Source: QEXZ01 sp034660015
GTDB lineage: Archaea; Halobacteriota; Syntropharchaeia; Alkanophagales; Methanospirareceae
NCBI GenBank assembly: GCA_034660015.1
Contig: JAYEII010000135.1
Coordinates: 1 to 5,040, forward strand
DNA: 5,040 bases
Direction: 5' to 3'
Part shown: piece after piece, positions 1 to 5,040 of the stretch
Layout of the letters: each line of letters starts with the position of its first letter
Position numbering within the stretch: the stretch's first letter is position 1
Translations under genes and position numbers: made by a program
The notes under the pieces: generated by a model
What the model was told of the DNA's origin: nothing
The model's input: only the letters and a program-made list of their open reading frames with translations
The model's database searches: none

Positions 1-22
1 TCGTTTCTCATCCATTGGATGT

Positions 23-38
23 GAAAAAAATATAAAAA
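23..38 (-). terminator. possible T-rich terminator for the minus-strand gene
   Basis: Read on the minus strand, this stretch is almost all T and A, with runs of five and seven T. It lies about 80 bases beyond the stop codon of the truncated ADP-ribosylglycohydrolase. Archaeal RNA polymerase commonly stops at T-runs without a hairpin, so it could end that transcript. No stem-loop precedes it, and general AT-richness of the flank would explain it equally well. The rest of 1-116 shows nothing I can support. Confidence 0.25.
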
Positions 39-116
39 TGTGATTGTTTAAGATTGAAAGTTATATGCTCTCGGCGTGTTAGCATCGCCAACTTTGGTTT
101 TGTGCTGTCTTTAAGT

Positions 117-569
117 TTACGGGAATGGGCTCGATGTATACGCTATTTCTCGCAGCTTATCGGCATCGTCATAATAAAAAATGCCGACCGGTGCGATACG
201 CATTGCAGCTCCATTTCCGTACGAGCCTTTACCACCGAACAGCGTTTTTGACGCTTCTTCCCAACTCTCGCCTTCGGTTATCCGTCTCAAAGCTTCCTTA
301 GACCCGGGACCGTAGCCTCTGCTCGGGTCGTAATTCTCGGTGAACCTGAGCGCCATGTCCTCGCCATTGAAGCCTTTATTCCCTATCAACGATTCTGCAA
401 CGCCTATCATCATCTCCGTATCGTCTGTATAGCGACCAGAAATCATTTCCCACGTATCGCTCCGCCCCCTCACCGAATTGACTTCGTTCATGCTATAGCC
501 TTCCAGCGGAGCACCTGATGCATCTCCTACGGCAGTGCCTATTAAAGCACCGATGAACTTGGATTTCAT
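117..569 (-). pseudogene. truncated ADP-ribosylglycohydrolase (DraG/ARH family), N-terminal half only
   Basis: This 150-codon frame encodes the first half of an ADP-ribosylglycohydrolase. Such enzymes remove ADP-ribose from proteins or small acceptors using a paired divalent-metal centre. Visible family motifs are the N-terminal GxxxGDAxGxPxE pattern (residues 11-23, with Glu23 a likely metal ligand), YTDDTEM (47-53, first metal-binding Thr-Asp-Asp set), YGPGSKEAL (86-94) and GSYGNGAAMRIAPVG (115-129). Family members are usually about 270-330 residues, and the second metal-binding motif (DxDT type) lies in the C-terminal half. Here the frame ends with TAA at 119-117 just after the conserved YTSS segment (144-147), so that half is absent. 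The catalytic centre therefore cannot form. In the +1 frame beyond the break, residues beginning RAHSRKLKD weakly resemble the usual continuation, hinting at a frameshift, but that frame also stops at 10-8. The start ATG (569-567) has a GGGGA run 3 bases upstream. It is divergent from the Vms1-like gene. Family assignment is firm; loss of function is inferred. Confidence 0.8.
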
Positions 570-622
570 TTTCCCCGTTGTACTTTACCGCTGAACTCGC
601 TGAGAACACAGAGCGCAGTTAG

Positions 623-633
623 TTTATATATTT
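623..633. promoter_or_regulatory. near-palindromic TATA box in the divergent intergenic region
   Basis: TTTATATATTT reads as AAATATATAAA on the other strand, so it could serve as an archaeal TATA box in both directions. On the plus strand it would place transcription start near 650-656, about 20-25 bases before the ATG at 676. On the minus strand it would place it near 600, about 30 bases before the ATG at 569. No clear purine-rich BRE flank is seen. The region between the two start codons (570-675) otherwise holds only a weak imperfect stem-loop (594-620). Confidence 0.45.
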
Positions 634-645
634 GTGGTTATATTA
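632..645 (+). promoter_or_regulatory. second TATA-like site with a motif shared by both plus-strand genes
   Basis: TTGTGGTTATA at 632-642 recurs exactly at 1851-1861 upstream of the restriction-modification gene, and is followed here by TTATAA-type sequence. The TATA-like part (638-645) lies about 30-38 bases before the ATG at 676, a normal distance for an archaeal promoter with a very short leader. It competes with the neighbouring box at 623-633 as the true promoter element. The sequence cannot decide between them. Confidence 0.35.
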
Positions 646-675
646 TAATTAAATTTGTGTAATCAGTGGTTGATT

Positions 676-1695
676 ATGTTCGGGAAGTTGTTTAATCGGA
701 AAGAATTGGAAAAGAAGATTGAAATACTGCAAGCACGTATTGATGAGCTTGAATCGAAAAATAGAGTGCTATCCACGCGATTATCGAAGCAGGAGGTGCG
801 AACTAAAAAGGCGGTATCCGATAAACAAGAAGCGGATTTGGCATTGAAAAAAGCAGAGAAGGAAATAGAAAATCTCAAACGCACGCTTGGGAATCAGAAA
901 GAGGAAACGCAAAAAACTGACGACTTAGCATTGACCTTCAAACGAGCTGTAACATTAACAAATGCTCAATCTTGTGACATATTGGCGCAGATTGGCTCGG
1001 TCTCTTCAAGAAATGAAGACCTTGTCACGGTCTATCTGCGTCCAGATGAATCAGTCACCGACCTGAATGGATTTGAAAGTGCTATTGAACTTGAACAAGA
1101 TGTCAAACACCTGATGCAAAGGATTGAGTCACCGACAGGTATGGCGCTCTTCTGTGATATGAAAAGGCTGGGGGTGGTGAGGATGCTCATGACACCGCCG
1201 TTTCCGATAGGTGAATCCGGGTGGAAACTCGACCGTGCCTTTGATACCACGCAGCTACAGGAACTATTAGAGCAGAATCAGGTGATTGGCATCGTATTGG
1301 CACATGCAGGGGAGACGTTTATCGGAATATCAAATCGAGAAGCGGTTATTGATTACAAGGTTGTTCGCAGTAGTATAAAGGAGAAGCACACGAAAGGGGG
1401 AATGAGTCAGCGTAGATTTGAACGGCTTCGAGATGAGGACATCCGGCATCATGCAGAGAAGGCAAGAGGTGTATTTGAAGCGCTGGTGGATGTGTATAAA
1501 GACGAGCTTAAAATGGTAGTTGCAAGCGGCGAGCATAATCTGATTAAGGAGATTACAGGTGGCGATTCCGGGTACCGGTATCCGTTTCCGCTGCTCATCA
1601 GAAGTATAGACTTAAAAGCAAGGGTAGAAAAGCATAATATTGATAAGATAAGGGTGTTGGCGTGGTCCGCGAGATGGTATAATATCTGTAAATGA
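676..1695 (+). CDS. Vms1/ANKZF1-like (VLRF1-domain) peptidyl-tRNA hydrolase
   Basis: This 339-residue cytoplasmic protein resembles the archaeal Vms1/ANKZF1 family, relatives of release factor eRF1. They release nascent chains from tRNA on stalled or split large ribosomal subunits, in ribosome-associated quality control. Residues about 8-80 form a long charged coiled coil, the usual N-terminal part of archaeal members. The VLRF1 fold covers about 105-285. Its catalytic loop is GGMSQRRFERLRDE (241-254, bases 1396 onward), with Gln245 the likely counterpart of the release-factor GGQ glutamine; the basic RRF stretch follows directly. Conserved surroundings include TPPFPIGES (173-181) and HAGETFIGI (210-218). 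The later SGEHNLIKE segment (284-292) sits where release factors carry a Gly-Pro-rich turn. An in-frame TTG at 655 would lengthen the protein by 7 residues, but it lies about where transcription should begin, so ATG 676 is preferred; GGTTGAT just upstream is a weak ribosome-binding site. The stop lies 1 base before a palindromic element. Function is inferred from the family. Confidence 0.82.
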   Translation: MFGKLFNRKELEKKIEILQARIDELESKNRVLSTRLSKQEVRTKKAVSDKQEADLALKKAEKEIENLKRTLGNQKEETQKTDDLALTFKRAVTLTNAQSCDILAQIGSVSSRNEDLVTVYLRPDESVTDLNGFESAIELEQDVKHLMQRIESPTGMALFCDMKRLGVVRMLMTPPFPIGESGWKLDRAFDTTQLQELLEQNQVIGIVLAHAGETFIGISNREAVIDYKVVRSSIKEKHTKGGMSQRRFERLRDEDIRHHAEKARGVFEALVDVYKDELKMVVASGEHNLIKEITGGDSGYRYPFPLLIRSIDLKARVEKHNIDKIRVLAWSARWYNICK

Positions 1696-1752
1696 GAACC
1701 ACGAGATTCCACAAGAAACCTTTTCTTAGAAAGAAAAGCTTTACCAACAACT

Positions 1753-1771
1753 TTTTTACCTTCGGTAAAAA
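1753..1771 (+). other. central hairpin of the intergenic element
   Basis: TTTTTACC and GGTAAAAA form a perfect 8-bp stem around a TTC loop. Without a following T-run it is not a standard intrinsic terminator. It sits near the middle of the symmetric element and would be the apex-proximal hairpin if the terminal repeats pair in RNA. Confidence 0.45.
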
Positions 1772-1794
1772 CCTTGACTAAAAACATTCACTTA

Positions 1795-1823
1795 GTTTTT
1801 CTTTTAGCACAGGTTTTCTTTTT
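1795..1823 (+). terminator. T-rich transcription stop downstream of the Vms1-like gene
   Basis: Two T-tracts (TTTTTCTTTT at 1796-1805 and TTTTCTTTTT at 1814-1823) lie about 100-130 bases after the Vms1-like stop. Such tracts fit archaeal intrinsic termination. The second also forms the left arm of a 10-bp stem (1814-1836). This suggests the restriction-modification gene is transcribed separately rather than as an operon with the upstream gene. Confidence 0.4.
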
Positions 1824-1850
1824 GTAAAAAAGAAAAAGTGTTGTGTAATC

Positions 1851-1867
1851 TTGTGGTTATAAAAGGA
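1851..1867 (+). promoter_or_regulatory. TATA-like site and Shine-Dalgarno for the restriction-modification gene
   Basis: TTGTGGTTATA (1851-1861, shared with 632-642) runs into TATAAAA (1858-1864), followed by AAGGA (1863-1867). AAGGA lies 8 bases before ATG 1876, a good ribosome-binding spacing that picks this start over GTG 1873. The TATA-like string is only about 15 bases from the ATG. As a promoter it would start transcription near 1885-1890, close to a later in-frame ATG at 1891. The two readings conflict, so the true promoter may lie further up. Confidence 0.4.
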
Positions 1868-1875
1868 ACAGTGTG

Positions 1876-4800
1876 ATGCCAAGAGTCAAAATGAAAGAAC
1901 AAGCGAAGCAGAAGGTTAAAGAACTCGTTGACCGATTCATGTATAATCTTGACGTTTATAAAAAGTCGGCATATAACGAGGCACAGGTAAGACGTGAATT
2001 TATTGGCCCCTTCTTTGAAGCCCTAGGCTGGGACGTGAGCAATAGGCAGGGGTTTGCGGAGCAGTACAAGGAGGTCGTTCTTGAAGACACGATAAAAGTG
2101 GGGCGTTCAACCAGAGCACCGGATTACAGTTTCAGAATCGGCGGTCAGCGTAAGTTCTTTGTCGAAGCGAAGAAACCTGCGGTGAACATAAAAGAGGACG
2201 TCAGCCCGGCATATCAACTAAGGCGGTATGCGTGGAGTGCGAAACTGCCGTTGTCTGTCGTAACGGATTTCGAGGAGTTCTCGGTTTTCGACTGCCGAAT
2301 CAAGCCCAATCCAAACGACAAATCCAGTGTGGGGCGAATCGCATACTACACGTTTGACGAATATCTCGACGGCGATAAGTTTGACGAGATATACGATGTC
2401 TTTTCAAAAGAAGCGGTGCTCAAAGGTGGTTTTGATAAGTACGCGGAATCAACCAAGGGTAAGAAAGGCACTGCGGAAGTTGATAGCGAGTTTTTAAAGG
2501 AGATAGAGAGCTGGCGAGAACTGCTGGCTAAGAATATTGCGCTCAGAAATCCAGACGTGTCCATTTACGAATTGAACTATGCGGTGCAGAAAATCATTGA
2601 TAGAATAATTTTCCTGCGGATTTGCGAAGACCGAGCAATCGAACCGTACGGGCAGTTGCAAACGAAAGCGGAATCCGGTGACGTGTACACGCATTTGCTT
2701 AACCATTTTAAATTAGCGGAATCCAAATACAACAGCGGGATATTTGATTTTTACGCCGATAAGATAACGACCTCGTTGAGCATTGATGACCGCGTCTTGA
2801 AAACGATTATTCAGAGTCTGTATTATCCGAAGTCGCCTTATGAATTTTCGGTGCTCGGCGTAGAGATTTTAGGGAACGTGTACGAGCAGTTTTTAGGTAA
2901 GGTCATCAGGCTGACCGCCGGGCATCAGGCAAAGGTGGAAACGAAGCCGGAGGTTAAAAAGGCGGGTGGCGTGTATTACACGCCGCAATACATCGTGGAT
3001 TATATCGTCAAGAACACGGTGGGTAAATTAGTTGAGGGAAATGGGAAGACGCCAGAAGAGATTGCAAAAATAAAGATTCTGGACCCGGCGTGTGGTTCCG
3101 GAAGTTTTCTTATTGGTGCGTACACGTATCTGCTGCGGTATCATCTGGATTGGTACCTGAATAACAAACCGAAGCAGCATAAAGAGGCGGTTTTTCAGGT
3201 TCGCGAGAACGAGTGGTATTTGACCACGGCGGAGAAGAAGCGGATTCTTTTGAATAATATTTTTGGCGTTGATATTGACCCGCAGGCGGTGGAGGTGACG
3301 AAACTGAGTTTGCTGTTGAAGGTGCTTGAGAACGAAAGCCGCGAGAGCATTGACCAGCAAGTGAAATTGGGGCTGGAGGGTGTGCTGCCGAATTTGGGTG
3401 GTAATGTCAAGTGCGGGAATTCGCTGATTGGAGCAGATTTTTATGGTACAGGGCAGCAGGAAACGCTGTTTGATGAAGCTGAGATAAGGCGGGTTAATGT
3501 GTTCGACTGGGAGGACGATGTGAAAGGGTTTGGAGAGATTATGAAAAGGGGTGGGTTTGATTGTGTTATTGGGAATCCGCCTTATGTGCGGCAAGAACTG
3601 CTGAAAGAGCAGAAGGAATATTTCAAGACCCATTATCACGTGTATCATGGAACTGCTGACCTGTATGCCTATTTTATCGAGAAAGGGGTTTCTTTGCTCA
3701 GTTCTGAAGGATTGTTCAGCATAATCGTTGCCAATAAATGGATGCGTGCAAATTATGGAAAAACACTCAGGCAGTGGCTTAAAACAAAGCGGGTCGAGGA
3801 GATTGTCGATTTTGGCGACCTTTCAATGTTTAAGAACACCACAACTTACCCTTGTATTATTCGGATTTCCAGCGGGAAACTCCATCCAACATTTGAGGTG
3901 ACACAGGTTGAAACTTTGGAGTTCCCAGACCTTGAGACTTATGTGGAAGAGCATCAATATGCGTTGAATCAGGATGAGCTGGATGACGGGGGTTGGTCGC
4001 TGGTCGATGAGCAGACTGCTGCATTGCTGAAGAAGTTACAGCAGGTTGGGATTCCACTTGGAGAATATGTGCAGGGAAAAATTTATCGAGGTATCGTAAC
4101 AGGTTTGAATTATGCGTTTGTCATCGATGCGGAGACTCGTAAACGACTCATTATTGAAGATCCCAAAAGTGCAGAACTGATCAAGCCATTTCTTGTCGGT
4201 AGAGACATAAAACGGTATCAGTTACCACAAACGGATAAATATCTCATTTTTACGCGAAGAGGAGTGAATATCAAAGAATATCCAGCGATAGAATCCTATT
4301 TGAAGCAATTTAAAGAAAAACTCATGTCAAAACCAAAAGATTGGGAAGGAGATAAATGGCCCGGGAGAAAACCAGGTTCATACAAATGGTATGAAATCCA
4401 AGATACTATTGACTATTACACTGAATTTGAAAAGCCAAAGATATGTTGGGGAAACTTATGCAATGTGGCGTCATTTACAATCGATTTTGAGAGTTTATAC
4501 ATCAATGCACCCGCTTGTATCTTGAATTCTAATGATAAATACCTTTTGGGCTGTATGAACTCAAAACTTCTTTGGAGATTTCTCCAAGAAATTGCTGCCG
4601 GGAGACGGGGTGGTTTCATCGAGGCAAAGCCCTTTTATGTTGAACAGCTCCCAATCCGCATCATAGACTTCTCAAATCCAGCCGAAAAAGCTCAGCACGA
4701 TAAACTCGTAGCTTTGGTGGATAACATGCTTGAACTGCAGAAGAAACACCATAATGCGAGAATGGAGCGGGATAAAGAGCTTTATGAACGGCAGATAAAG

Positions 4801-4887
4801 ATTGTTGATGCGCAGATTGACAGGCTGGTTTATGAGTTGTATGGGCTGACGGAGGAGGAGGTGAAGGTGGTGGAGGGTGGTTTTTAA
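1876..4887 (+). CDS. type IIG restriction-modification enzyme (fused nuclease, N6-adenine methyltransferase, specificity domain)
   Basis: This 1003-residue enzyme should both cut DNA and methylate adenine at its recognition site, with all activities in one chain. Residues about 30-140 form an HsdR_N-like PD-(D/E)XK nuclease: PDY with Asp83, then Glu97-x-Lys99, then QLRRY (114-118), the QxxxY motif of this clade. A helical connector spans about 205-350. The methyltransferase follows: motif X GVYYTP (365-370), motif I DPACGSGSF (403-411), acidic GVDID (464-468) and catalytic motif IV NPPY (567-570), typical of Eco57I/TaqI-type N6-adenine enzymes. A TaqI-like target-recognition domain covers about 720-930, with LVGRDIKRY and a closing FYVEQLPI segment. 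The end (935-985) is a coiled coil. All key residues are intact, and the length fits type IIG enzymes (about 900-1100). No separate R, M or S gene is present. The target-recognition region is clearly AT-richer than the methyltransferase core. ATG 1876 is chosen by AAGGA 8 bases upstream; GTG 1873 would add one residue. The recognition sequence cannot be told. Confidence 0.93.
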   Translation: MPRVKMKEQAKQKVKELVDRFMYNLDVYKKSAYNEAQVRREFIGPFFEALGWDVSNRQGFAEQYKEVVLEDTIKVGRSTRAPDYSFRIGGQRKFFVEAKKPAVNIKEDVSPAYQLRRYAWSAKLPLSVVTDFEEFSVFDCRIKPNPNDKSSVGRIAYYTFDEYLDGDKFDEIYDVFSKEAVLKGGFDKYAESTKGKKGTAEVDSEFLKEIESWRELLAKNIALRNPDVSIYELNYAVQKIIDRIIFLRICEDRAIEPYGQLQTKAESGDVYTHLLNHFKLAESKYNSGIFDFYADKITTSLSIDDRVLKTIIQSLYYPKSPYEFSVLGVEILGNVYEQFLGKVIRLTAGHQAKVETKPEVKKAGGVYYTPQYIVDYIVKNTVGKLVEGNGKTPEEIAKIKILDPACGSGSFLIGAYTYLLRYHLDWYLNNKPKQHKEAVFQVRENEWYLTTAEKKRILLNNIFGVDIDPQAVEVTKLSLLLKVLENESRESIDQQVKLGLEGVLPNLGGNVKCGNSLIGADFYGTGQQETLFDEAEIRRVNVFDWEDDVKGFGEIMKRGGFDCVIGNPPYVRQELLKEQKEYFKTHYHVYHGTADLYAYFIEKGVSLLSSEGLFSIIVANKWMRANYGKTLRQWLKTKRVEEIVDFGDLSMFKNTTTYPCIIRISSGKLHPTFEVTQVETLEFPDLETYVEEHQYALNQDELDDGGWSLVDEQTAALLKKLQQVGIPLGEYVQGKIYRGIVTGLNYAFVIDAETRKRLIIEDPKSAELIKPFLVGRDIKRYQLPQTDKYLIFTRRGVNIKEYPAIESYLKQFKEKLMSKPKDWEGDKWPGRKPGSYKWYEIQDTIDYYTEFEKPKICWGNLCNVASFTIDFESLYINAPACILNSNDKYLLGCMNSKLLWRFLQEIAAGRRGGFIEAKPFYVEQLPIRIIDFSNPAEKAQHDKLVALVDNMLELQKKHHNARMERDKELYERQIKIVDAQIDRLVYELYGLTEEEVKVVEGGF

Positions 4888-4950
4888 ATGAAGGGTGTGT
4901 ATCCTATCTATTATTGGATGGTAATAAAAAATGTCAAATCGAAAATATAG
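4888..4950 (+). CDS. possible 20-codon ORF directly after the restriction-modification stop
   Basis: An ATG abuts the TAA of the preceding gene and opens a 20-residue frame (MKGVYPIYYWMVIKNVKSKI) ending in TAG. GGAGGGTGG at 4872-4880, 7 bases upstream, would be a strong ribosome-binding site, but it also encodes the Gly/Glu-rich tail of the restriction enzyme. The frame overlaps the start of the next gene by 20 bases in another reading frame. It could be a coupled leader peptide or chance; no homology is recognised. Confidence 0.2.
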   Translation: MKGVYPIYYWMVIKNVKSKI

Positions 4951-5040
4951 ATTTAAAGTTGATGACATACCCCCGAAAAATGTAAAACCCAAATCAATGT
5001 GGAACGATTCGACTGAGGTATCCCATCTCATAGAATTCCG
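4931..5040 (+). CDS. unrecognised protein, N-terminal fragment running off the window
   Basis: An ATG at 4931 opens a frame that stays open to the end of the window (36 complete codons), starting MSNRKYRFKVDDIPPKN. GGATGGTAAT at 4916-4925 resembles the archaeal ribosome-binding consensus and lies 5 bases upstream. The residues seen are hydrophilic and mixed, with no signal peptide or membrane segment, and I recognise no family. It begins 43 bases after the restriction-modification stop on the same strand with no terminator between, so cotranscription is likely and a role linked to that enzyme is possible but unproven. The frame could also be chance, given how little is visible. Confidence 0.5.
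   Translation, partial: MSNRKYRFKVDDIPPKNVKPKSMWNDSTEVSHLIEF

Larger units (their letters stand above)
1697..1858. repeat. symmetric palindrome-rich intergenic element bounded by inverted repeats
   Basis: The ends 1697-1714 (AACCACGAGATTCCACAA) and 1841-1858 are inverted copies matching at 16 of 18 positions; one mismatch is a G-U pair in RNA. After a small internal loop, 1721-1727 can also pair with 1830-1836. Between the ends lie three short hairpins: 1720-1738 (8-bp stem, 3-base loop), 1753-1771 (8-bp stem, loop TTC) and 1814-1836 (10-bp stem, loop GTA). The order end, hairpin, central hairpin, hairpin, end is roughly symmetric. It contains no open frame of note. No target-site duplication is evident (flanks GAG and ATAAA). 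It may be a MITE-like or dispersed archaeal intergenic repeat, or a structured RNA/terminator region; a single window cannot show copy number. Confidence 0.55.

Noticed and set aside
54..251. 65-codon open frame on the plus strand
   Set aside because: It overlaps the ADP-ribosylglycohydrolase remnant in antisense and has no motif or convincing start signal.
594..620. Imperfect stem-loop (AACTCGCT with AGCG-C-AGTT) in the divergent intergenic region
   Set aside because: The stem is 8 bp with a bulge and a 10-base loop; this is within chance for such sequence and has no clear position relative to a promoter.
966..978. AATCTTGTG string matching the inverted end of the palindromic element
   Set aside because: It is a 9-base match inside the Vms1-like coding region, with no flanking similarity; chance is the simplest explanation.
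1449..1787. 112-codon open frame on the minus strand across the Vms1-like gene end and the palindromic element
   Set aside because: It is antisense to a well-supported gene and runs through hairpins; no ribosome-binding site or family was seen.
1873..1875. GTG as start of the type IIG enzyme
   Set aside because: It would add a single residue before an ATG that has better Shine-Dalgarno spacing (8 bases).
3028..3648. 206-codon open frame on the minus strand
   Set aside because: It lies fully opposite the methyltransferase motifs of the type IIG enzyme, and its product is His/Leu/Gln-rich without recognisable motifs. It is a shadow frame of the coding strand.
4672..5031. 119-codon open frame on the minus strand across the end of the type IIG gene
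   Set aside because: Most of it is antisense to the coiled-coil tail of a clear gene, and the product has no recognisable domain. The plus-strand start at 4931 has better signals.
1..5040. CRISPR array, tRNA or rRNA gene, or transposase
   Set aside because: No regularly spaced repeats, no tRNA-like T-loop sequence in context and no transposase motifs were seen on either strand.

Overview
The window looks like archaeal chromosome, most likely a methanogen- or ANME-type euryarchaeote. The main support is a coiled-coil plus VLRF1-domain protein of the Vms1/ANKZF1 type, which is common in Methanosarcina-like archaea. AT-rich TATA-like boxes about 25-50 bases upstream of starts, and T-tracts instead of GC-rich rho-independent terminators, agree with this. 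The assignment is an inference from family knowledge and signal style; no rRNA or tRNA gene is present to confirm it.

Layout. Bases 1-116 are AT-rich and hold no convincing gene. On the minus strand, 569-117 encodes the N-terminal half of an ADP-ribosylglycohydrolase (DraG/ARH family). It lacks the C-terminal metal-binding half and is probably a decayed gene. A divergent intergenic region (570-675) with a nearly symmetric TATA box separates it from the plus-strand genes. Bases 676-1695 encode a Vms1-like peptidyl-tRNA hydrolase, a ribosome-associated quality-control factor. A 177-base gap follows. It is filled almost exactly by a symmetric, palindrome-rich element (1697-1858) bounded by 18-base imperfect inverted repeats. 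Bases 1876-4887 encode a single-chain type IIG restriction-modification enzyme: PD-(D/E)XK nuclease, helical connector, N6-adenine methyltransferase, TaqI-like target-recognition domain and C-terminal coiled coil. Just downstream, an unrecognised gene starts at 4931 and runs off the window.

How the parts relate. The type IIG enzyme carries cutting, methylation and specificity in one chain and needs no partner subunit. The Vms1-like factor is a housekeeping translation-rescue protein; I see no mechanistic link to the restriction enzyme beyond shared strand. The palindromic element separates the two and probably ends transcription of the first. The decayed ADP-ribosylglycohydrolase, the intergenic element and the AT-rich specificity domain suggest a locus that has seen gene loss and exchange. 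The best candidates for something undescribed are the symmetric element at 1697-1858 and the partial gene after the restriction enzyme. Neither is enough to claim a new system.
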